Shown piece after piece: positions 8,823 through 21,711 of a DNA stretch of 55,528 nt. Below the pieces are notes generated by a model. The model was not told where the DNA came from. It searched no databases and saw only the letters and a program-made list of their open reading frames with translations. Position numbers and translations under genes: made by a program. The stretch comes from Pseudomonadota bacterium (GTDB taxonomy: Bacteria; Pseudomonadota; Gammaproteobacteria; Xanthomonadales; Xanthomonadaceae): positions 1 through 55,528 of the forward strand of contig JAFEBW010000005.1 of assembly GCA_018242445.1 (NCBI GenBank). Direction: 5' to 3'. Numbering within the stretch: the stretch's first letter is position 1; each line of letters opens with the position of its first letter.

Positions 8823-11762
8823 TCAGCTGTTCTGCGGCGGCGCGGCCTCCACCCGGTTGCGGCCGGCGCGCTTGGCCGCGTACAGGCACTCGTCCGCCGT
8901 GCGCAACAGGGCGTCCGGGTGGTCGTCGCCGCGCGGCACCCGCGCGGCCACGCCGATGCTGATGGTCACCGGCGAACCTTCGGCCTCGAACGACACGCGC
9001 AGGCGCTCGGCGCGCGCAGCGGCCTCGACCGTCGTCATGCCCGGCAGCAGCAGGCAAAACTCTTCGCCGCCATAGCGCGCCAGCAACTCGCGCTGCGGCT
9101 GCAAGCCGGCCGACAGGCGCGCGGCGACCGCGCGCAATACCTCGTCGCCGGCCTGGTGGCCGTGGCGGTCGTTGAATTGCTTGAAGTGATCGACGTCGAT
9201 CATCAGCAAACCGATCGGCGTGCGCAGATCCATGCAGCGCTGCCATTCGCGCTTGAGCGCCGACTCCAGCGCGCGCCGGTTGGCCACGCCGGTCAGGCTG
9301 TCCTCGGTCGCCAGTTCGGCGAGCTTGTGGTTGGCCGCTTCCAGCTCGGCGGTGCGCTCGGCGATCTTCGCCTCCAGCATCTGCTGGCGCTGGATGAAGA
9401 CCTGCGCCTGCCGGCGCTCGCGCCAGCGCACCCACAGCCACAAGCCGATCAGGGCGGCGAGGGCCAGCAGCAAGCGCACGAGGGCGACCTGGTACCAGCG
9501 CGGTAGCACGCTGAAGGCGTAGCTGGCCGACTCCACCGCGCGACCGCTGGGGGTGCGCGCCTGGATCTCCACGGTGTAGTCGCCCGGTTGATCCAGACCG
9601 CCCATCGCCAGCGTCGATTGCTCGCGCCAGTCGGACCAGTTGTCGCTCACCCCGCGCACGCGGTAGCGATACTCCACGCCGGGCTCGGCGCTGAACACGG
9701 TGTATTTCAGGGTGAGCGAGGTGTCCTGCGGGAAAGCGGCAGGAGCGTTCGCGGCGACCGGCAGATCCCGAACGTCGCCGCGGGCGTCCTGCGTGCGCAC
9801 CGAGATCAAATGCACGGGCAGGGGCGGCGGATTGCCGGCAAGGATTGCATCGGGCCGGTACTGCAACAACGCGCGCCACACGCTGATCCGCAGCACGTGG
9901 TCGCTGCCGAAACGCAGCACGCTCTGCGAGGCGATCGGCTGCGCGCCGAAATCCTCGCGCGCCCAATGGCCCCCTGCACCCTGCCGGTACAACCTCGTCC
10001 CGGTGAACGCGAAATTGCCCTCCGGGGTGTGCAGGAGTTGAAACGCGTTGGGGTTTTGCATCAGCGAGAACGGCTCGCCGGCGAACGGCACGAACGCCTT
10101 GCCGTCGAAGCGATAGGCCTGCGTCCCCACCGCCACGAACACGTCCTTGTCGAGAACGAAGATCTGCGTCGCGCGATTGGCATCCGCCGTGGCATCCGCC
10201 CCTGTTGCAGGGAAACGTTCGCGCTTGAGTACCCGCACCTTCGACGGATCGACCTGCCAGCGCTCGGGCATGCCGCGGGTGTTGTTCACCCACAACACGC
10301 CCGGCGCGACCTCGATCAGCGATTGCGAGGCCAGTTCCGGCGCCGGCATGAGCCCGGCATACGTCCAGCGATGGTCGATCCGCCGCAGCACATGCACGCC
10401 CTCATCGCCCGGCGCATACGCCAGGTCGCTGTCGTAATGCGAGCGCACGATGGCGAACACCGGCTGGTCGTCGTGGTGCAGCGGGACGACCTTGCCATCG
10501 TCGCCGATCAGATCGATGCCGCCGTCGCGCGCCACCAGCAGGCCATCCTGCGTACTCACCAGCGCGAACACCTGATTGCGGTTTTCGCCCTCGATCCAAT
10601 CGGTGCGCACGCCGTCGGGGGTGGGCGTCAGCCGCGCCACGCCGCGGCTACCGATCGCCAGCCACAAGGCGTCGTGGTGGATCTCCGCATCCGCGACCAC
10701 GCCGCCGAGGTCGGAGGTATCGATCCGCGACCATGACGAAGGCACCTGCAGGCGCAGCAGCTCATCGTCGCTGGCAACCCACAGGCCGTTGTCGCCGTCC
10801 GTCTCCAAGCCCGATATGCCGGCCCTGGCCACCTTGTGGCGCGCCAGCAAATGCGCGCCGGCATCGTATTCGAGCAGGTTGCCGGTCGCCGTGGCGATCG
10901 CGAAACCGCCGCCGTGCAAGGTCTTGGATACCGTGAAGATGCCCGCATCCGCCGGCAAGGGCGGCACGGCCAGCGGGGTGACTCCTTTGGCGTCCATGCG
11001 ATAGAAACCGCCGATCGAGACCACCAGGGCGGATGCCTTCTGGTCGATGATCTCGATGCCGCGATGGCCGCGCATGACCTCCCCGCCCGCCACCGGCACG
11101 AGCTTGCCGTCGTCCCAGCGCAGCAGGCCGGCTTTCATGTCCAGGGTATAGAGATGGCCATGCCACGCCCCGAACCCGGCGTTGTCCAGCCGCAGCGGCC
11201 AGCGCTGGCGACGGCCATCGAAGCCGTAGTACAGCAACTGATATTGCGCGCAGAAATAGACGCCGCCCTCGACCGGCAGCACCTGGCTCATCCAGCCCAG
11301 CGCCCGGTCGGCGCCTTTCAGGCCGAAAGCATCACGCAAGTCCTGATAGACGGCGCGCCCGTCGGAATCGGTCTGGATCACGCCGAAACTGTCGTGCCCG
11401 GCAAGGTACACGCGGCCATCCGATCCACGCGCCAGCACGCCTGCCGCCATGCCGCCCGGCAACGCGAGGGTGTCCCATTCCCGGCCCTGCATGCGCAACA
11501 CGCCGTCGATGCTGCCCACATACAAACGGCCGTCGGTGTCGCGGGCGATGCCGAACAGGTAGGGCGTGGCCTTGAAGTCGGCCGGGGTGAATCGCTGCAC
11601 CAGCGGTTCGCCGGGGAATGCCCACGCCCCCGCTGCCGCGCAGCCAGCGGCGAGGGCGAGGAGCAGCCAGAGGCAGCGGAGCAGGCGCGGCACGGGCGCA
11701 GTATGCTGCCGATGGCATGGCAATTGAAGCCAACGCGGCCGCGCGAGGCCGATGGAATCCAC
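8823..11762 (-). CDS. Beta-propeller sensor diguanylate cyclase (GGDEF)
   Basis: 979 aa. Order of parts: N-terminal signal or anchor helix (about 28-48), a long periplasmic region of two-component-regulator propeller repeats (about 50-640; GIARDTDGRLYVGSIDGVLR is one), a Y_Y_Y domain (YRYRVRGVSDNWSDW), one membrane helix near 750, a coiled coil (ERTAELEAANHKLAELA), and a GGDEF domain with RYGGEEF near 897. It should make cyclic di-GMP in response to a periplasmic signal. The RxxD inhibitory site expected five residues before GGEEF reads PQRE, so product inhibition is probably lost. Start is GTG; a GTG at 11693 is possible. Confidence 0.9.
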   Translation of the reverse strand: MDSIGLARPRWLQLPCHRQHTAPVPRLLRCLWLLLALAAGCAAAGAWAFPGEPLVQRFTPADFKATPYLFGIARDTDGRLYVGSIDGVLRMQGREWDTLALPGGMAAGVLARGSDGRVYLAGHDSFGVIQTDSDGRAVYQDLRDAFGLKGADRALGWMSQVLPVEGGVYFCAQYQLLYYGFDGRRQRWPLRLDNAGFGAWHGHLYTLDMKAGLLRWDDGKLVPVAGGEVMRGHRGIEIIDQKASALVVSIGGFYRMDAKGVTPLAVPPLPADAGIFTVSKTLHGGGFAIATATGNLLEYDAGAHLLARHKVARAGISGLETDGDNGLWVASDDELLRLQVPSSWSRIDTSDLGGVVADAEIHHDALWLAIGSRGVARLTPTPDGVRTDWIEGENRNQVFALVSTQDGLLVARDGGIDLIGDDGKVVPLHHDDQPVFAIVRSHYDSDLAYAPGDEGVHVLRRIDHRWTYAGLMPAPELASQSLIEVAPGVLWVNNTRGMPERWQVDPSKVRVLKRERFPATGADATADANRATQIFVLDKDVFVAVGTQAYRFDGKAFVPFAGEPFSLMQNPNAFQLLHTPEGNFAFTGTRLYRQGAGGHWAREDFGAQPIASQSVLRFGSDHVLRISVWRALLQYRPDAILAGNPPPLPVHLISVRTQDARGDVRDLPVAANAPAAFPQDTSLTLKYTVFSAEPGVEYRYRVRGVSDNWSDWREQSTLAMGGLDQPGDYTVEIQARTPSGRAVESASYAFSVLPRWYQVALVRLLLALAALIGLWLWVRWRERRQAQVFIQRQQMLEAKIAERTAELEAANHKLAELATEDSLTGVANRRALESALKREWQRCMDLRTPIGLLMIDVDHFKQFNDRHGHQAGDEVLRAVAARLSAGLQPQRELLARYGGEEFCLLLPGMTTVEAAARAERLRVSFEAEGSPVTISIGVAARVPRGDDHPDALLRTADECLYAAKRAGRNRVEAAPPQNS

Positions 11763-11842
11763 GGATCGTGACCCTCGTCACGCCGCCATCGACGTAGCGA
11801 GCGGCGCAGCGCGAATCCATGCCGACCTGCTAGGCTGCGTGC

Positions 11843-12610
11843 ATGCCCACGACCACGGTGCTCAGCGTCAACCTCAACAAGATCGCGGTGCTGCGCAATT
11901 CACGCGGCAGCGCGCGCCCGGATCTGCGCAGGGCGGCCGAAACGGTGATCGATGCCGGCTGCGGCGGCATCACCGTGCATCCGCGCCCGGATATGCGCCA
12001 CATTCGCCCGGATGACGTGGCCTTGCTTGCCCGCCTGTGCCGTGAGCGCAAGGTGGAATTCAACATCGAGGGCAACCCCTTCGCGCCACCGCGCGGCGAG
12101 TATCCCGGACTGCTGGCGCTGGCCGAACGAACCAGGCCCGCACAGGTCACCCTCGTTCCCGATGGCGACGACCAGCTCACCTCCGACCACGGATTCGATC
12201 TGGTTCGCGATGGCGAACGCCTGCGGCCACTGATGCATGCCTACAATGCACTGGGCTGCCGGGTGTCGCTGTTCATGGATGTGGATGCGCCGGCGCTCGA
12301 ACGCGCGGCCGATGTCGGCGCAGCGCGGATCGAGCTGTACACCGGGCCGTATGCGCATGCGCACGCAACGGGCAATGCGACCGAAGCATTGGCAGCCTGC
12401 GCGCGCACGGCCCTGCGTGCGCAGGCCGCCGGTCTGTGCGTGAATGCAGGGCACGACCTCGATCAGCGCAACCTTGGCGACCTGTTGCGCGCCGCCCCGC
12501 AGGTCGCCGAAGTCTCGATCGGCCATGCCTTGATCGACGAGGCCCTGTATGCCGGCCTGCACGACACCGTGCGCGGCTACCTGCGCGTCATCCGGGACGC
12601 GCACGGCTGA
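11843..12610 (+). CDS. pdxJ: Pyridoxine 5'-phosphate synthase
   Basis: 255 aa TIM-barrel enzyme that condenses 1-deoxyxylulose 5-phosphate with aminoacetone phosphate, the last ring-closing step of vitamin B6 synthesis. Visible signatures are [16 protein letters not shown] at the start, [46 protein letters not shown] and [11 protein letters not shown]. It is convergent with the tonB-exb cluster, as in Xanthomonas. Confidence 0.96.
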   Translation: MPTTTVLSVNLNKIAVLRNSRGSARPDLRRAAETVIDAGCGGITVHPRPDMRHIRPDDVALLARLCRERKVEFNIEGNPFAPPRGEYPGLLALAERTRPAQVTLVPDGDDQLTSDHGFDLVRDGERLRPLMHAYNALGCRVSLFMDVDAPALERAADVGAARIELYTGPYAHAHATGNATEALAACARTALRAQAAGLCVNAGHDLDQRNLGDLLRAAPQVAEVSIGHALIDEALYAGLHDTVRGYLRVIRDAHG

Positions 12611-12653
12611 TCCGTGGCGCGCGACGGAAAGCTTCCTATTCGCGGCCTGCAAA

Positions 12654-12684
12654 CGACGACACCGCCCGCAGGCGGTGTCGAGCG
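12654..12684. terminator. Bidirectional hairpin between pdxJ and exbD
   Basis: A 9-bp perfect stem (GACACCGCC / GGCGGTGTC) with a CGCA loop sits between the convergent stops. On the minus strand it is followed by GTCGTTTGC, a weak T tract. Confidence 0.6.
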
Positions 12685-12701
12685 CTCTCTGGCGATGCGC
12701 T

Positions 12702-13118
12702 TCAGCCCTTGTCGACGAAGCCCACCTTGACCATGCCGGCATTCTTGGCGGCGGCCAGCACCTTGGCCAGCACGTCGTACTCGGCATTGGGGTCGGTATC
12801 GATCTGGATCACCGGCTGCTGCTTGTCGTCGGTGTAACGGTCGGCCTCGATCTGCATCTGGTCGCGCAGGCTGCCGAGCATCACGGGCGTGCCGTTCCAG
12901 GTGATGTTGCCGCCCGCATCGATCTTCAGGTTGATCGGCTCGGCCTTGGTCGGCGGTGGCGGATTGATGGTCGGGATCGGCAGATCCACGCCGATCGGGT
13001 AGGTGGTCGGCGGCATGGTGACCATGAAGATGATCAGCAACACCAGCATCACGTCCACGAGGGGCGTGACGTTCATGTCGACCATCGGACCGCTGCCGGC
13101 GTTGCTGGAAAATGCCAT
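12702..13118 (-). CDS. exbD2: Biopolymer transport protein ExbD (second copy)
   Basis: 138 aa. Single N-terminal membrane helix (VDVMLVLLIIFMVTMP) with the conserved Asp of NVTPLVDVMLVLLIIF that carries protons, followed by a periplasmic domain. It works with ExbB and TonB to power outer-membrane receptors from the proton gradient. Two consecutive exbD genes after exbB are typical of Xanthomonas-type tonB clusters, where the second is specialised. This one is the last gene of the unit; 12 bp separate it from the first exbD. Confidence 0.95.
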   Translation of the reverse strand: MAFSSNAGSGPMVDMNVTPLVDVMLVLLIIFMVTMPPTTYPIGVDLPIPTINPPPPTKAEPINLKIDAGGNITWNGTPVMLGSLRDQMQIEADRYTDDKQQPVIQIDTDPNAEYDVLAKVLAAAKNAGMVKVGFVDKG

Positions 13119-13130
13119 GGGTGCGTTCCT

Positions 13131-13553
13131 CTAGCCGCCTTTGCCGTGGGGAGCGGCGACGAAGCCGATCTTCAGAATGCCGTTGGACTGCGCGGTCTTG
13201 ACCACTTTCCAGATGGAACTGTAGTGGGTGTCCTTGTCGGCACGCACGTCCACCTCGGGTTGCGGCAGCAAGGGCGCGATGCTGGCCAGCTTGCTGTCGA
13301 GCAACGACTGGTCGACCGGGTCGTCGTTCCAGAAGATGCTGCCGTCGGCCTTCACCGACACCGTGACCGGCGGACGCGGCGGCTCGGCAGGCTTCTTGCG
13401 CAGCACCGCGTTGGGCAGCTTCACCTGGATCTTGTGCCGCATCAGCGGGGTGGTGATCATGAAGATGATCAGCAGCACCAGCATCACGTCCACGAGGGGC
13501 GTGACGTTGATCGAGGCCATCGGGCCGCCGCTGTCATTGCTGCTGAAAGCCAT
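13131..13553 (-). CDS. exbD1: Biopolymer transport protein ExbD (first copy)
   Basis: 140 aa with the same NVTPLVDVMLVLLIIF helix and proton-carrying Asp. The periplasmic part differs from the second copy in the linker (VKLPNAVLRKKPAEPPRP here). It lies 33 bp downstream of exbB in the same transcription unit. Confidence 0.95.
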   Translation of the reverse strand: MAFSSNDSGGPMASINVTPLVDVMLVLLIIFMITTPLMRHKIQVKLPNAVLRKKPAEPPRPPVTVSVKADGSIFWNDDPVDQSLLDSKLASIAPLLPQPEVDVRADKDTHYSSIWKVVKTAQSNGILKIGFVAAPHGKGG

Positions 13554-13586
13554 GGTCGCTTGCTCCGTTCCGATCTGGCGTGGCGA

Positions 13587-14351
13587 TCAGGATCCGACGC
13601 GCGCGCCGGTGGCGAAGAAGTCGTGCAGGTCGTGGGCGAAGGCGTCGAAGGCCGAGTTGGTCACCCGGTTCTGGCGCACGAAGAAGTTGTAGCCCAGCAC
13701 CGCCGGGATGGCGACGAACAGGCCGAGCGCGGTCATGATCAGCGCCTCGCCCACCGGGCCCGCCACCGCGCCGATCGAGGATTCGCCGGACTGGCCGATG
13801 TTGATCAGGGCTTGGTAGATGCCCCACACGGTGCCGAGCAGGCCGACGAAGGGCGCGGTGGAACCGACGGTGGCCAGCAGGGTCAGGCCGTTCTCCAGGT
13901 TCTCGCTCTCGCGCGACACCGCCTGGCGCAGGGCGCGGTCGATGAACTCCGAGCGGTTCAGCGCGCCGGTCAGGCGGCCGCCCTCGTTGCGCTGGTGGTG
14001 CGCGGCGGCTTCCGCGCAATCCAGGGCGATCTTCGAGAACGGCTCGTTCTTGGGCTGCTGCTCCATGAACTGGATGGCGTCCTGCGCGTTCTGGGTGTCC
14101 CAGAACACGCTGATGACCTTGTCCGAACGCGTGCGGATGCGCAGGTTCCGGAACACGTTCACCACCATGTAGAACAGCGACAGCGACATGAAGATGCACA
14201 GGGTGAGGAATACGCAGGCACCGACGATGTTGTCGCCGCTGATGAAGGTGCCCCACATGTGCTCGAAGCCCATCTGGCTGAGCTGTTCGGCATTGGAGGG
14301 ACCGGTGGCGGCCGGAGAAGCGGCGGCGGTGGAGGCGGCATCTTGCAGCAT
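13587..14351 (-). CDS. exbB: Biopolymer transport protein ExbB (MotA/TolQ family)
   Basis: 254 aa with three membrane segments. The conserved C-terminal core reads LTLLATVGSTAPFVGLLGTV, then GPVGEALIMTALGLFVAIPA. An Ala/Ser-rich segment precedes the first helix. ExbB pentamers form the channel around ExbD and couple proton flow to TonB. Located 24 bp after tonB. Confidence 0.95.
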   Translation of the reverse strand: MLQDAASTAAASPAATGPSNAEQLSQMGFEHMWGTFISGDNIVGACVFLTLCIFMSLSLFYMVVNVFRNLRIRTRSDKVISVFWDTQNAQDAIQFMEQQPKNEPFSKIALDCAEAAAHHQRNEGGRLTGALNRSEFIDRALRQAVSRESENLENGLTLLATVGSTAPFVGLLGTVWGIYQALINIGQSGESSIGAVAGPVGEALIMTALGLFVAIPAVLGYNFFVRQNRVTNSAFDAFAHDLHDFFATGARVGS

Positions 14352-14375
14352 TGGGCTAGCCCTTGGTTGATGGAA

Positions 14376-15041
14376 TTACAGTTTGAACTCGACGGGAACG
14401 CGCACGTAGTCTTCGGTCTTGACGCCATTCTTGATCGTCGGATTGAAGCGCCACTTCATCGCCGCGTCCTTCGCGGCGCGTTGCAGGTTGCGGTTGTGGC
14501 TGGTGTCTTTTTCGACGTCGCACGACTCCGGCACACCCTGGGCGCTGATCCTGCACACGAGGGTCACGGTGCCGGTGACGCCATCGGCCATTTCCTTGGG
14601 TGGGTATTCCGGCGGGTTGGCGCGCATGAAGCTGATGTCCACGCTGCCGCCCACGTCCGCCAGCTTGGGCGCGGGTGCGGGTGGCGTCTGCGGCGGAGCC
14701 GGCGGGGTCATCAGGGTTTGCTGGTTGGTGATGACCTGCGGCGGCGGCACCGGCGGCGGCGGCGTCGCCACCTGCTTGGGCGGCGGTGGCACGTCCTTGG
14801 GCGGCGGCGGCGTCTTGATTTCCTTCGGCGGCGGCGGCGGCGGCGGCGGCGGCTTGGGCGGCGGGGTGATGATCACCGCACGCGGCTTGTCGATGTCGTC
14901 CTTGGTGGTGTCGCTGGCCGAAGGCGGCACCAGCAGCATCATGAACAGCGATGCCTGCACGGTGATCGCGAACGCGATACCGCATACACGCGGCCAGCTG
15001 AACGTGTTTTGACCCGGACGGGAGAAATAGGTGGACGTCAT
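14376..15041 (-). CDS. tonB: TonB energy transducer
   Basis: 221 aa. A single uncleaved N-terminal helix (about 18-38, CGIAFAITVQASLFMMLLV) anchors the protein in the inner membrane. A proline-rich spacer (runs of eight or more prolines, about 55-120) crosses the periplasm, and a C-terminal TonB domain (PPEYPPKEMADGVTGTVTL, KWRFNPTIKNG) contacts receptor TonB boxes. The start at MTSTYFSRPG matches the expected short cytoplasmic end; the frame extends 16 codons further upstream without a likely start. Confidence 0.95.
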   Translation of the reverse strand: MTSTYFSRPGQNTFSWPRVCGIAFAITVQASLFMMLLVPPSASDTTKDDIDKPRAVIITPPPKPPPPPPPPPKEIKTPPPPKDVPPPPKQVATPPPPVPPPQVITNQQTLMTPPAPPQTPPAPAPKLADVGGSVDISFMRANPPEYPPKEMADGVTGTVTLVCRISAQGVPESCDVEKDTSHNRNLQRAAKDAAMKWRFNPTIKNGVKTEDYVRVPVEFKL

Positions 15042-15197
15042 TGCCTTGGCGACTTGGCTTGGCCTGCGTTGAACCCCGACACCTTCCACGCCGGCAACGA
15101 CGCGGAAACCCCTAGCTTAGCGCAAACATCCGACCGATCAAGCATGGCCGGTCACATCGCGCCAGTCAAACCCCCGACCAGCGTATCGCACCCGACT
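15042..15197. promoter_or_regulatory. Likely tonB operon promoter region
   Basis: 156 bp between tonB and the upstream TPR gene. On the minus strand TTGATC and TAAGCT are 16 bp apart, a weak promoter-like pair. No Fur-box-like sequence was seen by eye. Confidence 0.3.
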
Positions 15198-16427
15198 TCA
15201 GCGTTTCTTCTTCGGTGGTGCCGATGCGGCCCCGGCAGCAATGATCCGCTGTGCCGCCTGCGGGTCGGACACACCCTTCGACAACGCACGCTGCGCGGCG
15301 GCCCTGGCCTCCGCCTTGCGCCCGGTGTTGTTGTACACCCGCGCCAGATTGAGCGCTTCCTCGCCGTTCGACGCGAGGGCGTCGGCCTTCTTGTAGGCGT
15401 CGATCGCCTGCTCGGTCTGGTTCAGGGCGTAGTAATCCTGCGCCAGGATCGCGTAAACGTCCACGCTCGGCTGCAGGATGCCCTTCTGCAAACCTTCGTT
15501 GATGATCCCGATGGTGTCCGTTTCCCCGCCCTTGGCGTTGTTGTAGAGCTGAACCAGCTTGCGGTAGTCGTCGGAGGTGGTCAGCATTCCTTTCTGCCGC
15601 GCCTGCTCCAGTAAGGCCTTGGTCTTGTCGGCTTGACCGGCCTGCTGGTAGGCCGCGGCCAGGTTCATGGTCGCGGCCTTGTCGTCCGGATGCGCCTTGA
15701 GCAGCGCCTCGCCCAGCGCGATCGCCTTGTCCGATTGCTTGAGCTCGTAATAGCTGCCGAACAACGCCTGCTGCTCGTTCGCGCTGGGCTTGTCGGCGGA
15801 AGCGGCGATCGATTTCTCCAGCAAGGGTGCCGCCGCGGCGTAGTCCTTCTTGGAAAAGTACGCCAGACCGCGCAAACCGTCGTACTCGGGCTTGTTGTCG
15901 TGGGTTTCGGTGGCGAGGCGATCGAGGGTGGCCAGCGCCGGATCGTATTGCGCTGACGACAACTGCGCCTTGGCCAGATTGAGCATGGTCTGGTAGTGGT
16001 CGTTGTTCGGCAGGGCGTCCTCGGCGATGGCGTTGCCCAGGGCCTGAGCTGCCTTGGCGTAATCAGGCTTGCCGAAGCTGGCATAGCCGATCGCCTGCCA
16101 TGCGGCGGCCTTGTCGAAGTGGTTGGCCTTGGGGTCGGCAAGCATGGTATTGGCCAAGACGATGGCTTGGTCGTTCTGCTTGCCCGCGACCAAGGCATGC
16201 AATTGGTTGACGTTCTTCACCATCGCATCGCTGCTGGCGTTCGCGGCAGGTTCGGCTCGGGTTGCGTTCGGATACAACTTGGCTGCAACCGGCTGCTTCT
16301 TGTTCACTAGCCCATGGCGCTCGGTTTGCTGCACCTGATCGTCCTGCGCGGACGCCATGTGCGGCGTAGCCAGCGCAATCGACAAGGCCAAGGAGGGCAA
16401 CAGGAACCATCGGCGCTTCGAAAGCAT
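15198..16427 (-). CDS. Secreted tetratricopeptide-repeat protein
   Basis: 409 aa. A signal peptide (LLPSLALSIALATPHMASAQ) precedes about eight TPR-like helical pairs (AQALGNAIAEDALPNND, DPALATLDRLATETHD, DKAIALGEALLKAHPDD, EQAIDAYKKADALASNG, then KAEARAAAQRALSKGV), ending in a basic PPKKKR. The start ATG has a GGAG nine bases upstream; an upstream in-frame GTG overlaps that site and is rejected. It lies between gyrB and tonB on the same strand and could be a periplasmic scaffold related to TonB function, an inference from position. Confidence 0.85.
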   Translation of the reverse strand: MLSKRRWFLLPSLALSIALATPHMASAQDDQVQQTERHGLVNKKQPVAAKLYPNATRAEPAANASSDAMVKNVNQLHALVAGKQNDQAIVLANTMLADPKANHFDKAAAWQAIGYASFGKPDYAKAAQALGNAIAEDALPNNDHYQTMLNLAKAQLSSAQYDPALATLDRLATETHDNKPEYDGLRGLAYFSKKDYAAAAPLLEKSIAASADKPSANEQQALFGSYYELKQSDKAIALGEALLKAHPDDKAATMNLAAAYQQAGQADKTKALLEQARQKGMLTTSDDYRKLVQLYNNAKGGETDTIGIINEGLQKGILQPSVDVYAILAQDYYALNQTEQAIDAYKKADALASNGEEALNLARVYNNTGRKAEARAAAQRALSKGVSDPQAAQRIIAAGAASAPPKKKR

Positions 16428-16550
16428 TCGACTCACTCCAGTGTCCGCGCAGCTTGGATGGCGCGCGTCGGGTCTGACAGACTAAACGGAATTAGTGTCT
16501 TTGCTCAAGATGTGCGGGCAAGAAAGTGCGACGACATGCGCGGACCAGCC

Positions 16551-20362
<3,812 letters not shown>

Positions 20363-20407
20363 GCAATGGGTGTGGCGGTTTGCGTATCGTGCCGCCGATG
20401 CGCCGCC

Positions 20408-21508
20408 CTACAGGCGCAACGGCATCACCACGTGCCGGCTGCGGTCGTTGTCGGACTCGCGCAGCAGGGCGCTGGAGTTGCCGTCGCGCAAGGCGATCGA
20501 CACCGTGTCCCCGGTCAGCGCCGACAGCGCATCGAGCAGGTAGGTGACGTTGAAACCCACGGCCAGCCCGTCGACGCGGGTGTCCGCCTCGACTTCTTCC
20601 TGCGCCTCGTCCTGTTCCGGGTTGTGCGCGCTCAGGCACAACTGGCCCGGGGTGACTTCCAGTTTGACGCCGCGGTATTTTTCGTTGGACAAGATCGCCG
20701 CGCGTTGCAGGGCCGCGCGCAACGCTTCGCGATCGATCTTGACCTCCTTGTCAGCCCCGATCGGGATCACCGCTTCGTAATCGGGGAAGCGCCCATCGAT
20801 CAGCTTGGACGTGAAGGTCAGATCCTCGCGACGCAGGCGCAGGTGGTTGCGCCCGATTTCCAGCTCGATTTCGCGGTCGGCGTTTTCCAGCAAGCGCTGC
20901 AGTTCGAGCACGCCCTTGCGGGGAAGGATGATCTGCTTGCGGATTTGCGTTCCGTGCGGCAACGCCGTTTCGCACGATGCCAAACGGTGGCCGTCGGTCG
21001 CCACGCAACGCAGCGCGTTCTCGCGCAGGTCGAACAGCAGCCCGTTGAGGTAATAACGCACGTCCTGCTGGGCCATCGCGAAGGCCGTGCGCTCGATCAG
21101 CCCGCGCATGGCCGACTCGGACACCCGCACGCGCTCGAGCAGCTCGATGTCCTCGATGGCGGGGAAATCGACGGCCGGCAGGGTCGCCAGGGTGTAGCGG
21201 CTGCGCCCTGCCTGCAACACCACCTTGTCGTCGGTCTGGGTCAGGGTGATCAGGCAGCCGTCGGGCAGGGCGCGCACGAGTTCGAACAGCTTGCGCGCCG
21301 GGATGGTGGACTCGCCTTCCTTCGCGATCTCCGCGCCGGTACGCGCGACCATTTCCACGTCCATGTCGGTCGCCGTCAGCGACAGCGTGCCGGCACGGGC
21401 GACGATCAGCAGGTTGGCCAGCACCGGCATGGTCTGGCGGCGTTCGACCACGTTGATGACTTGCTGGAGCGGCTTGAGCAGGACTTCACGCTGGAGGGAA
21501 AAACGCAT
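20408..21508 (-). CDS. dnaN: DNA polymerase III beta sliding clamp
   Basis: 366 aa, full length, starting MRFSLQREVLLKPLQQV and ending VVMPLRL, the typical clamp C-terminus. Three clamp folds are recognisable, with ALPDGCLITLTQ in the first. The dimeric ring holds the polymerase on DNA. It lies downstream of dnaA and the putative origin. Confidence 0.97.
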   Translation of the reverse strand: MRFSLQREVLLKPLQQVINVVERRQTMPVLANLLIVARAGTLSLTATDMDVEMVARTGAEIAKEGESTIPARKLFELVRALPDGCLITLTQTDDKVVLQAGRSRYTLATLPAVDFPAIEDIELLERVRVSESAMRGLIERTAFAMAQQDVRYYLNGLLFDLRENALRCVATDGHRLASCETALPHGTQIRKQIILPRKGVLELQRLLENADREIELEIGRNHLRLRREDLTFTSKLIDGRFPDYEAVIPIGADKEVKIDREALRAALQRAAILSNEKYRGVKLEVTPGQLCLSAHNPEQDEAQEEVEADTRVDGLAVGFNVTYLLDALSALTGDTVSIALRDGNSSALLRESDNDRSRHVVMPLRL

Positions 21509-21711
21509 GGGCTCCCCTGAATGCTGTTGGGTCGATTTAAGAAATGATGGTGGTGTTGGAGCGGTGAATGCCTGTGGAAAACTGTTTCAACTAATTGAAA
21601 ATCAATAAAATAAAATTTTGCAACCGCTGTGCGTTATTTCCACTTCGACTTGTGGACGACGGTGGACAATTTCATCTCCACAGCGCCACCCACAGCTTGT
21701 CCACAGGCTTG
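21509..21711. other. Probable replication origin (oriC)
   Basis: 203 bp between dnaA and dnaN. An AT-rich patch (21591-21619, AATTGAAAATCAATAAAATAAAATTT) sits in otherwise GC-rich DNA. DnaA-box-like sites (consensus TTATCCACA) are TGTGGAAAA at 21573-21581, TGTGGACGA at 21651-21659, GGTGGACAA at 21661-21669, ATCTCCACA at 21674-21682 and TTGTCCACA at 21697-21705. The position between dnaA and dnaN is where Xanthomonas origins lie. Confidence 0.75.

Noticed and set aside
14376..15041. Poly-proline tract of tonB as a tandem-repeat locus
   Set aside because: Proline-rich spacers are normal for TonB; the codon repetition follows from protein composition.
12549..15614. 1021-codon plus-strand open frame
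   Set aside because: It lies antisense to exbD, exbB and tonB; the His/Arg/Gly-rich translation is typical of high-GC shadow frames.
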